Below are positions 1 through 15,100 of a stretch of 64,000 nt of DNA, in pieces (position 1 is the first letter of the stretch; each line of letters begins with the position of its first letter). The DNA is from Ophiothrix spiculata (Eukaryota > Echinodermata > Ophiuroidea > Amphilepidida > Ophiotrichidae): NCBI GenBank assembly GCA_000969725.1, contig JXSR01S065779.1. One strand, 5' to 3'. A program made the position numbers and the translations under genes. The notes below the pieces were generated by a model, which saw only the letters and a list, made by a program, of their open reading frames with translations, did not search any database and was not told where the DNA came from.

Positions 1-29
1 TTAATAATAAATTATAATAAGGAACTTAC

Positions 30-105
30 GTTGCAAATTCAGACTCAATTTGAGGGATTTGAATTGTAACAGATGATGACGTCACTTCAACAATCGTGGT
101 AGCGA
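30..105 (-). CDS. Exon 13: start of FN3 domain 6 (last exon in window)
   Basis: A 76-bp exon, acceptor CCTGATCTTTCAG, donor GTAAGT in phase 2. It encodes [20 protein letters not shown] followed by ESEFAT. The pattern V-EVTS-SVTI--P resembles strands A and B of the membrane-proximal FN3 in Tie and receptor-phosphatase ectodomains. It joins exon 12 in frame (K-G/V). The rest of the domain and any transmembrane segment lie left of position 1. Confidence 0.65.
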
Positions 106-3100
106 CTGAAAGATCAGGAAGAGGCATGTCTGGGCGGAAAGATATAATATTATATTTCCAATTTGTTAATACAGCTGCATGTTTCCTTGTTTGCAAAGGC
201 GGCGGAAGCGGGCCCTAGATTTCAAGAGGAGGGGACGGAGCCCCTCAAAAATAACGAAGAAAGATAAGGGAAAAAAATGAAATGTTTTCTTTGTTTGATA
301 ATTTAAATGTGGAAAATCCAAAACTTTCGCACGAATTTTAAATATTATGTCAATTTTTTAGTAAAAATTTGCAATTTTGCGCAAATTTCAAGATTTCTTA
401 ACAATTTGTGGCTAAAATTAGCCGATTTGACAATTTTTTCGCGCGCTACGCGCACATTACAAAATATCATAATTTCCCTCCGACCGTTTTCGCTCGAAAA
501 ACAAATTTGATAAAAAAAAGTTAACCGACCCCTAAAATTTAACCTTCCACCGTCACTGCTTATTAGTATACAAATATTGAATGCCTGAAAGTAGCAATAG
601 TACAACATTTATAATCTGGACTTTTTTTTTATATCACGAGGCGTAGCCGAGTGAAATGGATCAGTTCAAATTTGACCGAATGATATATTTTGTACTATTG
701 CACTCGCAGGCATTCAATATTTGTATACTATTGCACGTGCATATGGATTCAATATTTGTTTTATATCATGATATCACACAGGTTTGTTTCATGTTGTGCA
801 ATAGTACAAACTATTTCACGGCTCAAATCACTGTAATCATGATATAATATACGTATTTACATAGTAGATTCAACATTACACACGTATATTAAGAGCCCTG
901 TTAACCCTTCATTTTCAAGAAATGGTTTTGTTCTGTAACTCGGCAACGAATAATCGAATCCATATAAAAGTATACATTTAACCCTTGTCTTACCAACGTA
1001 TTTTAGTAACATTTGTTATTAACGGGGGTGGGTGGTTACCACCCCCTATGAAATTAAAATTTGAGAGCTAAAAGTTGCTTTGCTTTATACCATAGTATAA
1101 GGTAGGGTCTCTGCTATCCATTGATACCAAAATGGTCAATATAATTAAGGCCAATAAGCACTTCTGAGTCGGAAAAATCACGATATTGGGCAAAAATGGC
1201 CACCAAATCGAAATTTTGCTTTAAAAGTTCTAAATATCGGAATTTGTCCGTGTTTTTTTTTTTGTTTTGCTTATAAAGAAGGGAAATGATGTTTCTAATA
1301 TGTTTTGTAAGTTTTAGGTGAATACCATGCAGATATTTTTCAAAATGGCGACTTAAAATGTTCTAAGGTGGCAACCACCCCCCTACCTTCCGACTTTGAC
1401 GAGGTACCCTGACCCCCCTGAAGGTGGTACCTACAATTTTTTTTTCGCTAAAATGACCGCAAAGGATAAACTTACTACTACCCAAGACCCCTAGGTCATA
1501 CCCGTTTGCGTTTTTATGTGACAGGGAATCATCCGTGGGGGATGGTTGGGTGGTAACCACCCCCCCCCCCCCCCCCCCTCCTTGGTAAGACAAGGGTTGA
1601 AGAAGTGAATTTGCAAACTGAAAACGCTGGTCAGGTCGTTTTTGGACCAACTACTTTGCTACATCATGTTTTAGAATCATTCTTAATAACAAGGAAATCG
1701 ACCATGTCTTAATCAAAATGTTGGCCCTAAGGTCCGAAAAAAGTCCAAAAATCATGTTTTTGGCCCAAAATTTAAGGGAAAGCTAACTACACTATGTTTG
1801 GTAAAATGTTGAACTGTTTTAGTTTTTACAATCTAGAAAGCAATATCTAGGAACGCTTTTTTTCTAACTTGTTGTTGCAACCCCCCCTAAATTTTTGGAA
1901 CGGAACCCCCTATGAATTTGGTTTTGCTATCAATGGATAGGTATTGTCCTCCCCTATCCAACAATACCAAGATAATAACGGAATTTTATCGGGCTTTTTG
2001 CATATTATGAAGGAAAATGACAATTCTAATATGCCCTGCAAGTTTCAACCTCATAGCATTCGTATTTTTTTCAAAATGGCGACTTAAAATTGTCAAAAAT
2101 GTCGCCGGGTTGCAACAACCCCCCCTACACCCCAACTTTGACGGGCCACCCTAACATCACCTTAGGTGGTACCCCCCTAATTTTTTCATCAAAATGACCG
2201 CAAAGGATGTAAAAGAGATTACCCAAATGCCTGGGGTCGGTTGCTTTTGCGTTTTTATGCTAAGGGGGAAAAACCTTAGGGGGGTTGCAACCCCCCCCCC
2301 CCCCTGGTTAGACGAGGGTTAATTATTCGTTGCTGAGTTACAGAGCATTCAATAATTCAGAAAACGAAGGGAAGGGTGACAGGGCATTTAAGCTTGATAA
2401 TGATCAATTTCATCATTGCGAAAGACTTGAGGAGATGAGGTTTACACAAAATTTGTAAGTAGATTTAAACAATCATATGACATCATATTGGGGGATGTAT
2501 ATCCATATAGATTCCTGGGTTTTTTGTTCATCCTTGTACATCCAACTGGATACCTTCGTGCGCCTCACTTACTGAATGTGCGCGTGAGTTGAGGAGCGAC
2601 TTGGTAGGACGCGTAGGTATAACGCATGGGTGCAAATACATACACGTACGCGTCATCGTTTACACATAATTTCGTACATCGTAGGTGGTGTGTGGGGTGG
2701 TGTGGGTGTGTGTGTGGGGGTGGGGTGTGTGTGGGGGTGTGTGAGTGGTGTGGTGGCGGGGTGAATGGGGTTTTCAGTGGCGTAGCTAGAGGGGGCCGGG
2801 GGGCCGTGGACCCCATTACTGACATCCGTCGGTTGAAAAAGCGCCCGTCGGTAAAGCCGAAAATACCACATAAACAGTCGATCGGTCTGGGCGGCCGTAG
2901 GCCACCTGCCAATGTCGGTTTCGCCTTCCTGCAGTGTGTCAAATAGCTAAAACCCCGGAGTTTCTGGACCCCCACCAGGGGCCCTTAGGCGGGCTCCTGG
3001 ACCCCACCTGTTATTCGCTCTGCTCGCATGGTCAATATAATTATTTCGGTTCGTCTTTATAGTGGCTTCCACTTCCACTTTCGAAAATCTGGCTACGCCA

Positions 3101-6100
3101 CCGGGGGTTTGGTCGTTCTTGTTGCTGCTGTTGCCGTTTTTGGTGTTGTTACTTGTTGTTGTTGTTGTTGTTGTTATGGTTGTTGTTGTTGTTGTTTGTA
3201 AAGAAATATTTTATGCATATTCAGTAACAAATAACAATAGTCACCTTTTCTATCTGCAGGCCGAGTAAATTGAAGACCATCAGCCTCGCCTCCTTGTCCA
3301 GAGTTCGAGTATATCACGATACGAACTTGGTATTGAGTAGATGGTAATAAACTTGTCAGTGTGAAGCTCAATTGCTCATTTTCGTTTACAAAATGTTGGC
3401 CCACAAATTGTAAATTAGGGGAAAATGTATTATCATAGGGTTTTGCGGCAACAAAGTAGAGAATCTATAAATGAAAAGGCAAAAAAATCTAAGACACAAA
3501 TAGACATTTTATAACAATAAAAATTACTCTCCTATACGAGAGTATCAGAATACTGGACATCAAAACTGAGATAAAGCAAAAGTTTTGGACAAAGAGACTA
3601 ATTTGCTCCAAAGAGGCGTTAAGGAATCAATTGACATTAGAACTGAGAACAGCCTTTTAACAGAAACTAGATGATCCCATTACATTGGTTTCTTAGATTC
3701 ACACAAACTTATCGAGTCAGAGACGATCCCATAATCCCACGATCATTATTTTTAAACCATTACCTCATCAACAGCTACATCACAATCACATCAGAGCTAA
3801 ACAGGTCTACGTTTTGAAAGGTCCCAAGGTGAACAAACTTAGTACATTGAGAATATACTTCGATCTATCAAAATCTGATTTACAACTAAGAACAGCCCAA
3901 AGGGACCCTTCTCGGATTTACACCATATTATCGAGTTAGAGTTAACCACTTGACTTACCGCTCATCATTTTGTTGACCAATAACATGAATAAGGGCGAAA
4001 TCATACTCAGCCTCCAAACAAAATTTTTCCTACAAAATATTTGGTCGTGACGTCACCAAATATTTGCTATCGAACTTAAAGTATTAACGGGTAGCAAACA
4101 TTTGGTCCAATGTATATGGCAATTCAATAGCATGTGCAATCTAGCGCGACATTTTATTTGGTCTCAACTCGGTATTGAAGTTATTTTGTTTGGAGTCATT
4201 CGTCATAACTCATCAATAACATCATAATTAAGGGAGATTATACCATGATTATCACATTTTAACCAATATTTCCAGCAGTCAAATTTCACACGGATTATAA
4301 GGAAAATATAGGACATTTTTGGCCCTTTGAAAAAATTCCCGAAAACTTTGAAAACAGATAAAGCACTCGTACTAAGCTCCTCTGAATCAGTGCCATCAAG
4401 ACACAGATCCAAAAAACCTCATGAATAATAATAACAATAATACATAGTATTTAAGTACGCAATTCATCGTAGTACCATAGCGCAAACAAGTACAAAAGAA
4501 TGAAAAATACAATTGAAACAAGTAAGTCTTGAGCATTTTGTTAAAAGTGGCTACAGATGTAGCAGTCCTGACTGAAATTGGTGATGAGTTCCATGATTTG
4601 GCAGCAGTGATCCGAAATCTTTTCTCCCCAATTGCAGTTCGTGATGGTATAACAGTAAGTTTGCTGGTGTCAAGAGAAAATCACAAATATCTACCAGGCT
4701 GATAAAAAGTGAACAACTCTGTGCTAAATATTCAGGAGCTAAGTTGTTAATGATCTTGTACACCAGCAACAGAGTTTTAAATTCAATACATTCATTAATT
4801 CTCAACCAGTTGAGAGATTCAACCAATGGTGCAGCTTGTTCCCTTCTGCCAACACAAAATATCATTCGTACAGCACGGTTTTGAAGTCGTTGCATTCCGG
4901 TAACATCTTTTGAACAAAAATTACAGTGAACAGTGCATTGCAGTAGTCAAGCCTTGATAAATTCAAGGCTCTACCAGCATGATGACAAGTGTTTTGATCA
5001 ATGAATCTGCGAAGTCTCAAAAGATTTCTTATGTGAAAGTCGATTAAGCAATGCAGCATATCAATGTGACTTGAAAGAGACATAGATGGGTTAAACACAA
5101 TCCCAAGGTTTCTCAAACTATATGCTGATCCACAAACAAAAAACTCAGTCTTACTATCGTTTAGCTTGAGGAAATTAGCAGCCATCCATTGTTTATTTCA
5201 GAAAAACACATTGTCAGTTTAGTGAGAGCATTTTCCATGTCAAAGTGATCGCGAGGATTAAAAGATGCATAAACTGAGTATCATCTTTATAAATGTGGTA
5301 TCTTATGCCATGTTTCTTAGCAATCTTACCAAGTGGGGCTGTATAGAAAGAGAACAAAAGAGGTCCCATGATGGAACCCTGCGGGAGACCATAACATGAA
5401 GTCATTTGATGAGAACATTTATTTGATACACAAACAAAGCTTGTCTATCCAGTCAGATATGATGAAAACCATTCCAGTGCCATATTTGATATGTTACGAT
5501 GATAGGATACGATGAGAACATATTAAGTTCAATGTTTCAAATACTTCTAACTAATGTTATTTGCTAATTTCTTATCTTTGAAGAACAATAAAAACGTTGT
5601 GTGTGCTACATTAATACAGAAAATTCTAAAGAGAGACGTTAGCTTCAATTGTCCTTTATAGGCGCTCACTATATGGGTCAATTGATGATACAACAAGGAC
5701 ATTCAGTAAGGGGTGGCTTCAAAACTCAACCGGTCCTGTCGGTTCTGAGCGGTTCTGGGCGGTTCAACCGGAATAAACAATAGCCAACCGCCCAGAACCG
5801 GTTGGGTTTTGAAGCCACCCCTAATAAGAAATAGTAAAAGTGAAAGGAAAAGGACAAATATCTAACATAAATGCATCAAACAAACAAAAAACAATATTAC
5901 GATCAAAGTGAGAGAAAGAGAGAGAGAAGTGTAAATATAAGTTATAATAAGAGAAGAACAATGATTAGGGTGTAAAGAATGAAGTATAAAACATTATAGA
6001 CGTAGATATGTATGGAAGGCCAAATTGGTTAAAAGATGTAAAAAGAACAAATGAGCGACATGGAAGGAGAAGGTTTATTAAATAAAAACCTACAAAAAGA

Positions 6101-9100
6101 GACAACTGACTGACGCTCCAAACAGTCCCTTTTGCAAAGCTTGTCTAGGTTGGACATACACACGGAATAACTATCTCCACGCAGTAACCCCACCAGAAAG
6201 ATGCATTCAGTGTGAGAGAAGTGTCAATGCGATCTGCGTTTTTAGAAAATAAAGCAAAAAGGGAGGAAGTGGACCAGTCTGACTTTCTAAATAATAGAGA
6301 TATCAAACTGTGGTATTGTCGTACAAATATTGAATACAAGAGCAAGTTGACATACCGACAGCATCCCTCAGAGCGAAGGATATCCTAAGAGTTTGTACAA
6401 GTACTGTCAATTCACGTAAACTGACTGCAGGGGAAATACCGGCAGTTCACCCTCAAGGTAAAGTATACCGTGAGAGAATGTTAGCAGTGTATAGATAATT
6501 AAGATTTTAATATTAATAGATCAATAACTATTCTGTACCTTATTTTAAGATAATTTTAATTTTAAGATTTTAGAGGGAGCGGGTTGGTGCAGCGGTTGTT
6601 CCCTCGACTTGCACCAATGAGGTCCTGGGTTCAAGTCCCGCGTCCGACGCTTAATGTGCATTTGGTTTACAGTTCATGCTCGCTTCCTCCTGCATTGAAA
6701 ACCAATTTTAAAAAACAACTTGGAGCCCTGTTGAAGATAAGCTTCCTTTAGCTTGCTTGGTACCAAGTACCACAGGTTGGGTTTCTTTTTGGTGAAAACA
6801 AATTGAAAATAATGCCCATGAACGTTTTTACCGTAAATATATATTGATCGGCCATAGTGATTTTCCACTATTGAGGGGGTTTCTAGTCGAGTTATTTTTG
6901 AAGTGAAACACGTAAGTTGATTTATTACTAATTAAGGAACTAAAGTACTTTTTAGAAAATATTATCTATAAAATTAGCTTAATTTGAGAACAATGAATTG
7001 ATATTATAACATCATTTATATTTCGATTGAAAGAGGGATACTTACCGAATACCCAGTAGCTAGTCCACTTGAATTCGGTGCTTCATTCCATAACACTGTC
7101 ATTGCATATTTACTGACATTAGTAAACGTCAAATTTGTCGGAGCACCAAGCACTGAAATTTTAGGAGAATATTTAGATCTATAGAAATTTTAGTAGACTA
7201 ATACTATATCTTTTCTTCCGGATCCGAGGTTTTTGTGAACTTAAGGCTATTTCTTCTTCTCATATTGCAGTTATTGACAACATTTCCTATACAATGCATA
7301 CACAACACTCGTAATTGATGCATGACCCTGATATATCTTCCCGTGTTTTGGGTATAGGATGAAACTTAGATCGCTGTATCAAAACTAACCAGCCGAATTT
7401 TTCGTACATTTACCATTTTGTTCCTGATTTATTAAGCTTTCATGTGATTTCTTTTGTGAACTCAACAGGCCAAAGGGTAAGCCTGACTAGGTACATTTTG
7501 TAACAAGACCCCGGTCAGCTCATTCGGATTTCCCACGCTATTTTATGTGTAAATTTCATGTACCAAGGAGTTTCGACATACCCACTTTCATTGGCCCACC
7601 ACGTTCGCATCATTTACGCTATCAACTTTGTACACACATGTCAATCAAGATCTTGAAATTTTCGTTTTCATGACACCATACTCATTAGCATACAATAATT
7701 TAAAGGAACCTGATCGAGTCCATTGAAAAAAAAAACACGTAAGACACACCCCAAATGCCTTGTTAACCAGGTTATACTGGGACAGCGGCCCATAAATAGG
7801 CGTTAATTGGTCATAATGACCGTGGCGAGTAGATACACTTGCGTTGTTTGTCAAATAAACCTGATTAAAGATCTCCGACTTGGTTTAGCAATGCAAAGGT
7901 GTTGCGTGCAGTGGGCGATAACTGCAATATATGTTTTTTAGTATATCTTTTTTAGGATTATAATCTGACAAACCTGGTAGAGTTGTTACAGGTAATGCTA
8001 CCGATGGTCCTGCACCCCTTTTTGTTAGCGCGGATATCGAAAAAGTGTATGTTGTAAATGGCTTCAAACCATCCAGACGCACATTATTTGCTGTTGTATT
8101 TTTACTCTCAACCTCCTTATCATCGCTGTCAATTAACGTATATGAGAAGCCTACGATCTCACCGTGTCTTTCTCCACATCTTGGTTGTGCCCATTTAAAT
8201 ATAATTGAATTTGGGGTTATATCCAGTGCTGTAATGTTTTCCGGTGGCCCGGATGGTGCTGTAAGAGAACAGGGTGTATAAAATAATACCCGGAAGTATG
8301 TTTGTCAGTCTAGATGTCTGTCTGTCTATATATCCAGAACTCTTGACCCGATATTGATCCAACTTGGACCATGAGTAGCAACTGGTCCGTTTTGCTCTAA
8401 GGGGATCTGGCCAAGGTCATCCAAGTTCAAAGGTCATTGAAACTCATTGACACTCAAAATCTCAAAAGTGATCAAAAGGTTGGCCTGAGGTCATCCGAGA
8501 TCATCCGGGCCATAAATCATTAACCCTTGATCAAAACTGAACCAAACCTGTACTATAGACAGCTTCTAACCTAGTCAGTATCTTGGTGTTGCCAAGTTAA
8601 GTTAAGATTATTTGGAGAAAAATCATCATACTGATAGGAAAGTCGGTATTTGGTTAAAAAAGTCGCCTGAGGTCATCAAAGGTCATTTAGGGTCATTCAC
8701 GATCCAAATCATAATTCTAAGACAATTGAACAAACCTGAACCAAACCTATGCCATATCAGTCAATCAATCATATCGCCCGCAGTTTATTTACAAGAAATT
8801 GAGCTACTTGTACTCTAAATATTTGGATAGTCATGAATATGCGTCAATACCTGGACTCACACCGCGCAAATAAGTAAATTTGAAAGCGAATCAGTATTTT
8901 CTAGTCGCGTGTGATACTCACTTGACAACAAGTAACTACACATCCTGAATTTTCCCGCCAAATTTTACGTTTGACTGGCTGGATAGTTGCATTTCTCAGT
9001 AACCTTCAGTTGATGGGAGTACAGTATAACCATGATAACAGCCACTCCTTATTATTGATATTAATATTGTTTGAAATTAGGGTTAAGAGATTGTGAAAAA

Positions 9101-12100
9101 GTGTGACCAGAAGGTAACTCTGAACTCCTTTATTATTATCATAATACTTACTTGATATATTAGTCGTTGCAATCACCTCTCTTATCGTTCCACTGAGTCC
9201 GTTTCCTCCATTAGATGTGTATGATGTTACAGTTATTTGGTAAGTTGTATAGGGTACCAAGCCTGGTAGAGTTGTTGTCAAATGTGATGTGGAGACAGTT
9301 GGCTGCCACTCTCCCTCTTCTTCCTTACATTGGTCGATGTTTATAACTTTGTACCGAATAATGTAACCGTCTTCGCGGCAATTATTTTCTGCAGATGGAT
9401 TCCAAGTTAGTGATAAAGCTGTTGGTGACTGGTTAGAAACCTCTAGTGCATTTACTGGTCCTGGTGCTATTGAATTGAACGATATATACAATAAATCGAG
9501 TGACTGTCAAGACGGTCTTTCTATACACAATGTATATTGACATTATATATTACTACACCTCTTGAATATTTATAAATTAATACATTATTTTTATTGGTTG
9601 AATAGGGAAGACGCGCAAAAAGTATTTTTGACTCCTTTTCCGCGTGTGCGTTAATACTCAAGTACAGCCGCGTGGGTATGCGTTACGCGTTGCGTCTTTA
9701 TAAAATACGCACACGCGGGGAAAAGAGTAAAAACTTTCACATGGTACTACCGTATGGCTCCCGGCAAAGTAGTGAATTTGTTGTCTTTGAGATTTATTTT
9801 CAAGTTATATTTGGACTTTTTTGAGGTGTAGTAAAACAAATACAACATGGTTTATTTCAGAGAAGTATTGCAAAATACTGTCCCTCGGTGTTGGATGATG
9901 GAGACTTCCTCCTACTTCTCCTCAAACCATGTTGTATTTGTATACTATTATACGCCGCTGTATAATACAAGTGGTTAGAATAGGTGGTGAACTCTCTACG
10001 TACGCACAATGTAAACTTGAATTGTATAAAAATAAATAAATTGCATGTGATTTATAGTGCACTAACCTGACTTGTAATTCCACACGGCCTCGGCACACTT
10101 AACAGAGCAGTTCTAATCATTTGGTCAAATCACTACCTGGACTCCCTTTGGCCAAAGGGCTTACTGCGGCCTACCCTAGCTTGAGCAATACCCTCATAGA
10201 ATATACAGTTTTCGTACACTCAGCTCCAAGCCGGACGATTGACTTTGGTGAAGACTAAATGAAATATACCTCAATTGGGAGATTTTATAACAACTTCAAA
10301 AATGTAGGCGCAATTATTGATAACACGTATATCTTACTTTTTTACTGGCTACCGGATTTATATTCAAGACGGAGGAAATGTTACCTTGCATCAGTTGTCA
10401 TTTTGGAATATCATTTCTACACAAGTCAGTACTCCACAACCTTGATAAATTATCAGTATTTTAGAATAACCCTAACGTGTTTTTTAGCATTGGAACTCAT
10501 TGTTTTAGGTAAACGTCTCGTTTTTACCATGATCCGTGGTTTAGAATGCTAAATAAAATGTATGCATGCTTAGCGAAATACATATTAAAGTGATTTTTGT
10601 TGAAATAATTGTTTTTTATAAGAATCATTTTACTTTACAAGTCAATTTCCACCACGGGAAACATGACTGTTAAAAAAATGAAAAGTAGGTTGTATATATA
10701 AAGCGTCCCCAAGAGCATCATTTTAACTGAATTTATTATTATTTCCTGTGTCCAAGGTCAAACGCTGAGCCTAAATTATAACATTTTGATTTTTGAGCTG
10801 TAAAATATAAAATTTCAATAGAATTGAAAATATTTCTGGACAAAAATTTGAGTAAAAATTGCAGATTCAATCAATTTATGGTCAATATTTTGCAAAAGGA
10901 ACTCTACCCTAAACAGGATCACCCAGTTATTGATTCGAATAATCAATTGTCTATACCTTTGTGCGGTAAAAGGTAAACCATTGTCTTCCCTAATGTAATA
11001 TTTTTCTGAATAAAAATGTTTTTTGAAAGATTTTATTTGAGCAATTTAGATTTTATGATGTTTTTTTTTATTCAAGAATATCTTATTCATCCAATATCTT
11101 ACCAATTGTTCTTGTTGATAGTGTTGCAGATTTGGACCAAGCGCTATTCTCAACGTCATTTACTGCCCTCACACGACATGAGTACTCTTTGCACTCGACA
11201 AGATTATTGACATCAACACTAGTCATGATAATCCTATCGGTAGAGACAATGGTATTAGAGCTATCACTCAATTCATACTCATACTGGAGTCCTGGTCCGC
11301 CAGCCAAATGGCAAGGAGTGGCATCCCATCCAAAGGATAGTCTGTTATGCATTTCTGCTGCTACGGATGTTGATATCGATGGTTTGAACATCGGAGCTGT
11401 CAAGAAATACAATCGATATGTACAGTGATACGTATGATAAATTAAGTAAATGTTATTTTATCAGTCAGATCTGTGGTGTAGTGGTGATGCCCCCAGATTC
11501 TACAGCTTGTCCCAATATTAATGCAACGAGCAAATAAAAAATATTTAAAATAGTTGTCAAAAGATTAAATCATAGTAATATATGTTTTTCAAAAGTAGAG
11601 TAACTACTCTACAACATGCATTTTGTCCCGTTTTATTTTACCATTCCAGTCTAAAGATATGGAGAATTTAAAAAGGCCCTTGAAATCAACTTTGGTCCGA
11701 TTTGTAAGTTTAGACTTCCAGCTAAAGAAATGCACACTTGAAATGAAAATAATTCTGCAAGCAACTGGAGCAGAATAAATCCAAACTAATCTTACCTGAC
11801 CTGTACCTAACATTAAGTGATATTTTAAGTTCATTTTTAACTTAAATAGGTCAAAATGTTCAATTAAAGTACGGATCTTCCTGATACTCTCATATTTATT
11901 GACTTTTTTACTTCTGGTTCAAAAATCGGGTAGTTTAGGATGCAATTTTTACCAAAAGAGTCGAAAAAAGGGATTCTAAAGAAAGATGTCAACCAATAAT
12001 AAGTCTTTAACCGAAACCACGGAAGAAAACTGAAGACAAAGGAGTTTAAGACCTAATGATTTATCTGGCCCGTAAAGGGGACGCAACAGGTTGACTAAAC

Positions 12101-15100
12101 CAGACGAAACAATCTACTTAATATCAGCAGATCATCATTAAATTGAGTCCTTATGTAATGAAATGGGTTCAAGGGATGCTTCTTCTAATCATGTGATGTT
12201 TTTAGCAATTTCCATTCAACGTGTGCCCAATGACGTCACCAGAGTTAAAACTTTACAGATTAACAAATCAGACCATCAAAATATTTCTGGTCTTTACAAA
12301 ATGTGCAATAACTTTTGATTCAGAGATCCAAATTATACAAATCAAAAATCCTGTCAAAGCCAATGGTCTACTCTATAATGTTATTGTAACGTTTGCTCAC
12401 CATTGGGTTCTGTTCTCTCTCAAAAAAAGTTCAAAGTTCGCTGCGTTTTTTGTGGGACACCCTGTATATCTGAAGATCGTGGGTTCAAGTCCCGTCAAAG
12501 TCGTTTGTAAATCTTTATATTCTTTTATTTTTATTTCAGTTTTATTTATTTCTTTATTTTTTTTGCCGTGGCGTGTTGATTTTTCTTCAATTATTCATTG
12601 TCACGAATGAAATTCTCGAATTGTTGACATAATTTATATAGAAGAACCCGAAAGGTTTTAACACATTCCAGATTTATTAGTTTTTACATGAAATGCAAAA
12701 TATGTCAACACAGCGAGAGCCGAGCCAGTCAAAGCGCAAGGTCTGAGCTACATACATGCACGCTGCTGGCCTCAGATGACCCGTCGTGACAAAAGGTGCT
12801 GGTTATCGAAGTCTTGGTGCATAGTTATAGTATTTAGTAATACAAAAAGAATGAACATGAAAATAAAATCCTGTTGGGTCAAGAGAAGACAAACAACTTT
12901 TCTTTCATTACTTTTCTTGAAGTTTGATATTTACTGAAAAAAATCCGAAAAACCGAGGGTCTATTTAGTTTGGATCGACTATAGTCAAATCTCGTTCAAA
13001 ACCACACCAACATGTTCCTCTCATCAACATGAAGCAGGACAGTGTCTTTTACCTATGTCTGAAATATGGTTCTGGAGTTATAGCCAAAAAAGTAAAAGGT
13101 CATATGTGACCGACTAGCCCGTATGAGCAGTAAATGCCAGAAACTTCATTTGCGCACAGGTGAAAATACATATTAAGGTCATAATGTGCCCGAATTGATT
13201 TTTTGACAGATTCACAATCCTAGTGCTTACTACAAAATACCAGCAAAGTTTCATTTCAAGAAAATGATAGGAAATGTGAAATAAATTGGCATATTCTTAA
13301 GACGATCAACAGAAAATAAATGGCTTACTAATCTTTGAACGCGTTTATCTCACTTATACGTTTTACTCCCTGACAACCTTTGACGGACCATAACTTGACT
13401 TCTAGAAATCGTGTGAAGTTCATTAAGGTATTATTTTAATCCTTAAATCATGGTCTTTGCAAATAAAAAAAACACGTGAAAATGACAAGAGCTGGCATTT
13501 ACTGCTGTTTTGGGCTGGACGGTCACATGTATGATATCACTGGCCCTATGGGAGTCCAGAATTTCATCTACGATTTTGTTTTGAATGGGTAAAGGTATAC
13601 TTTTTCTGCTTCCTTGTGATGAGAGGTACATGTTGGTGTGGTTTTGAACGAGATTTGACTAGTAACATGTTATGGATGTCATTTTGGCAGCCATCTTGGA
13701 TTTTTCAAAATGCTCAATGGTGCGGATTTTGCATCATTCAGTTCTTGAATCTATAGGTCTCAGAGATTAAGAATCAGTCAAGAACAATTGTGCAGACTCC
13801 ATTTTGCACCTTTTCTTTTTTTCCCACAGACTACTGTACTGGGACAGTTGGGGCAATTTTCTTACCAGTCCTTGGCGTCCTATATTGCGATGTGCTTTCT
13901 CGTTGTCCGATTGATCCGTCAGTCAGAACTGTCGAAACAAACACTTGATAGGTTGTATCGTAGGATAATTCTGATAATGTATAACTTGTCGACGTTGTGT
14001 GACCATGTTCAATAAATGATGGGTTACTCTCAGCTGCACACCGACCATGTTGAAGAAGCTTATATTCCACTCTGAAACTTGTCCATATGCACAAATTACC
14101 CACTGGGTCCCATAAAACTGTTATTGTATTTCCTTGCATGGAAGCTGTGAGTCCGGTCACTTGATCTGTAGAAATATGAAAACAACATTCAAAAAAAGAT
14201 TTGAATAAGCTCCAAAATCTCAGAATACACGGACTTAAATTAAGCACCTTAGAAATAAAGAAATATATCATAAATGATCCCAGTAATTGTGCTGCTATAC
14301 AATTTCTTTAAGGCTACTGTTCTAGGAAAAAACCGTTACGAGGTATTACATGTTCTCTGCAAGATGTTATCGATTCATACAGGGTGTCCAGAAATTACCT
14401 ACATATTCTTAAATGTTAATACTTTTAAAACCAAGATTCGTATGACAAATCTAGACATATGTACTGATAGAGGAAACGTGTAGAATTATTATGGTACCAA
14501 ACATTATGCAATCATTAACCTTCTGAGATAGCAAGATGGTCTGCAAGTTCAAAATGGTTGAGCCAATATACCATCCAGTGTTGAAACTCTCCTGTTACAT
14601 CATCATTACGACATGGTGCCTCATATAGCTAAACGGTTTAGAATGGCTTCATCAATTAACATTTTCATAAAGAATCATATCGCTCAAAACAAACGAACCC
14701 TGACCCTTTCACTCGAATGATTTAAATACGCTCTATTACTTTCTTTTGTGTTATCCGGAGAACAATACATCCTAATACTCTAGGCTTTTTCTAACCTAAA
14801 TCGTTAAAAGAACAATGCCATTGAAATTAGGAAGATAAAAAAGAACACATGCACAAGCGTCAAGGACTTTGTCGTTAGAGTCCAAAAATACTGAAATCTG
14901 CATGTAAGCCATTTAGAAAATATTCTGAAATACTAGACAGCTTGATTTTGATAAAAACGAAGGTAATCTAAAATGTCTCTGTGAGTGTAACTTTGGTAAG
15001 GTAAAGAGTGTTATGCTTTTGTCTACCATTTAAAGATACACACAATGCTAGAGTTACGCTTTGACGAATGAAAAACCACCTTAACCCTTACCTTCCTACG

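Larger units (their letters stand above)
893..2387. mobile_element. TTAA-flanked palindromic element, interrupted by two others
   Basis: Its ends (GAGCCCTGTTAACCCTTC after TTAA at 889-892, and GGGTGACAGGGCA before TTAA at 2388-2391) match the 715-bp palindromic element at 38096-38810. So do interior phrases such as CTCGGCAACGAATAA and TTTTTGGACCAA. Two elements of another TTAA family sit inside it (978-1600 and 1853-2322), so it is the older of the three. TTAA duplication suggests piggyBac-type mobilisation. No transposase is present. Confidence 0.65.

Noticed and set aside
2565-2975. Open frames of over 100 codons on both strands around 2565-2975.
   Set aside because: They arise from a GT-rich simple repeat and the hAT-type MITE, with low-complexity His/Thr/Pro translation.
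12221-12610. A 129-codon plus-strand open frame.
   Set aside because: It runs across the end of a mariner-like element into a SINE, so it cannot be one gene.
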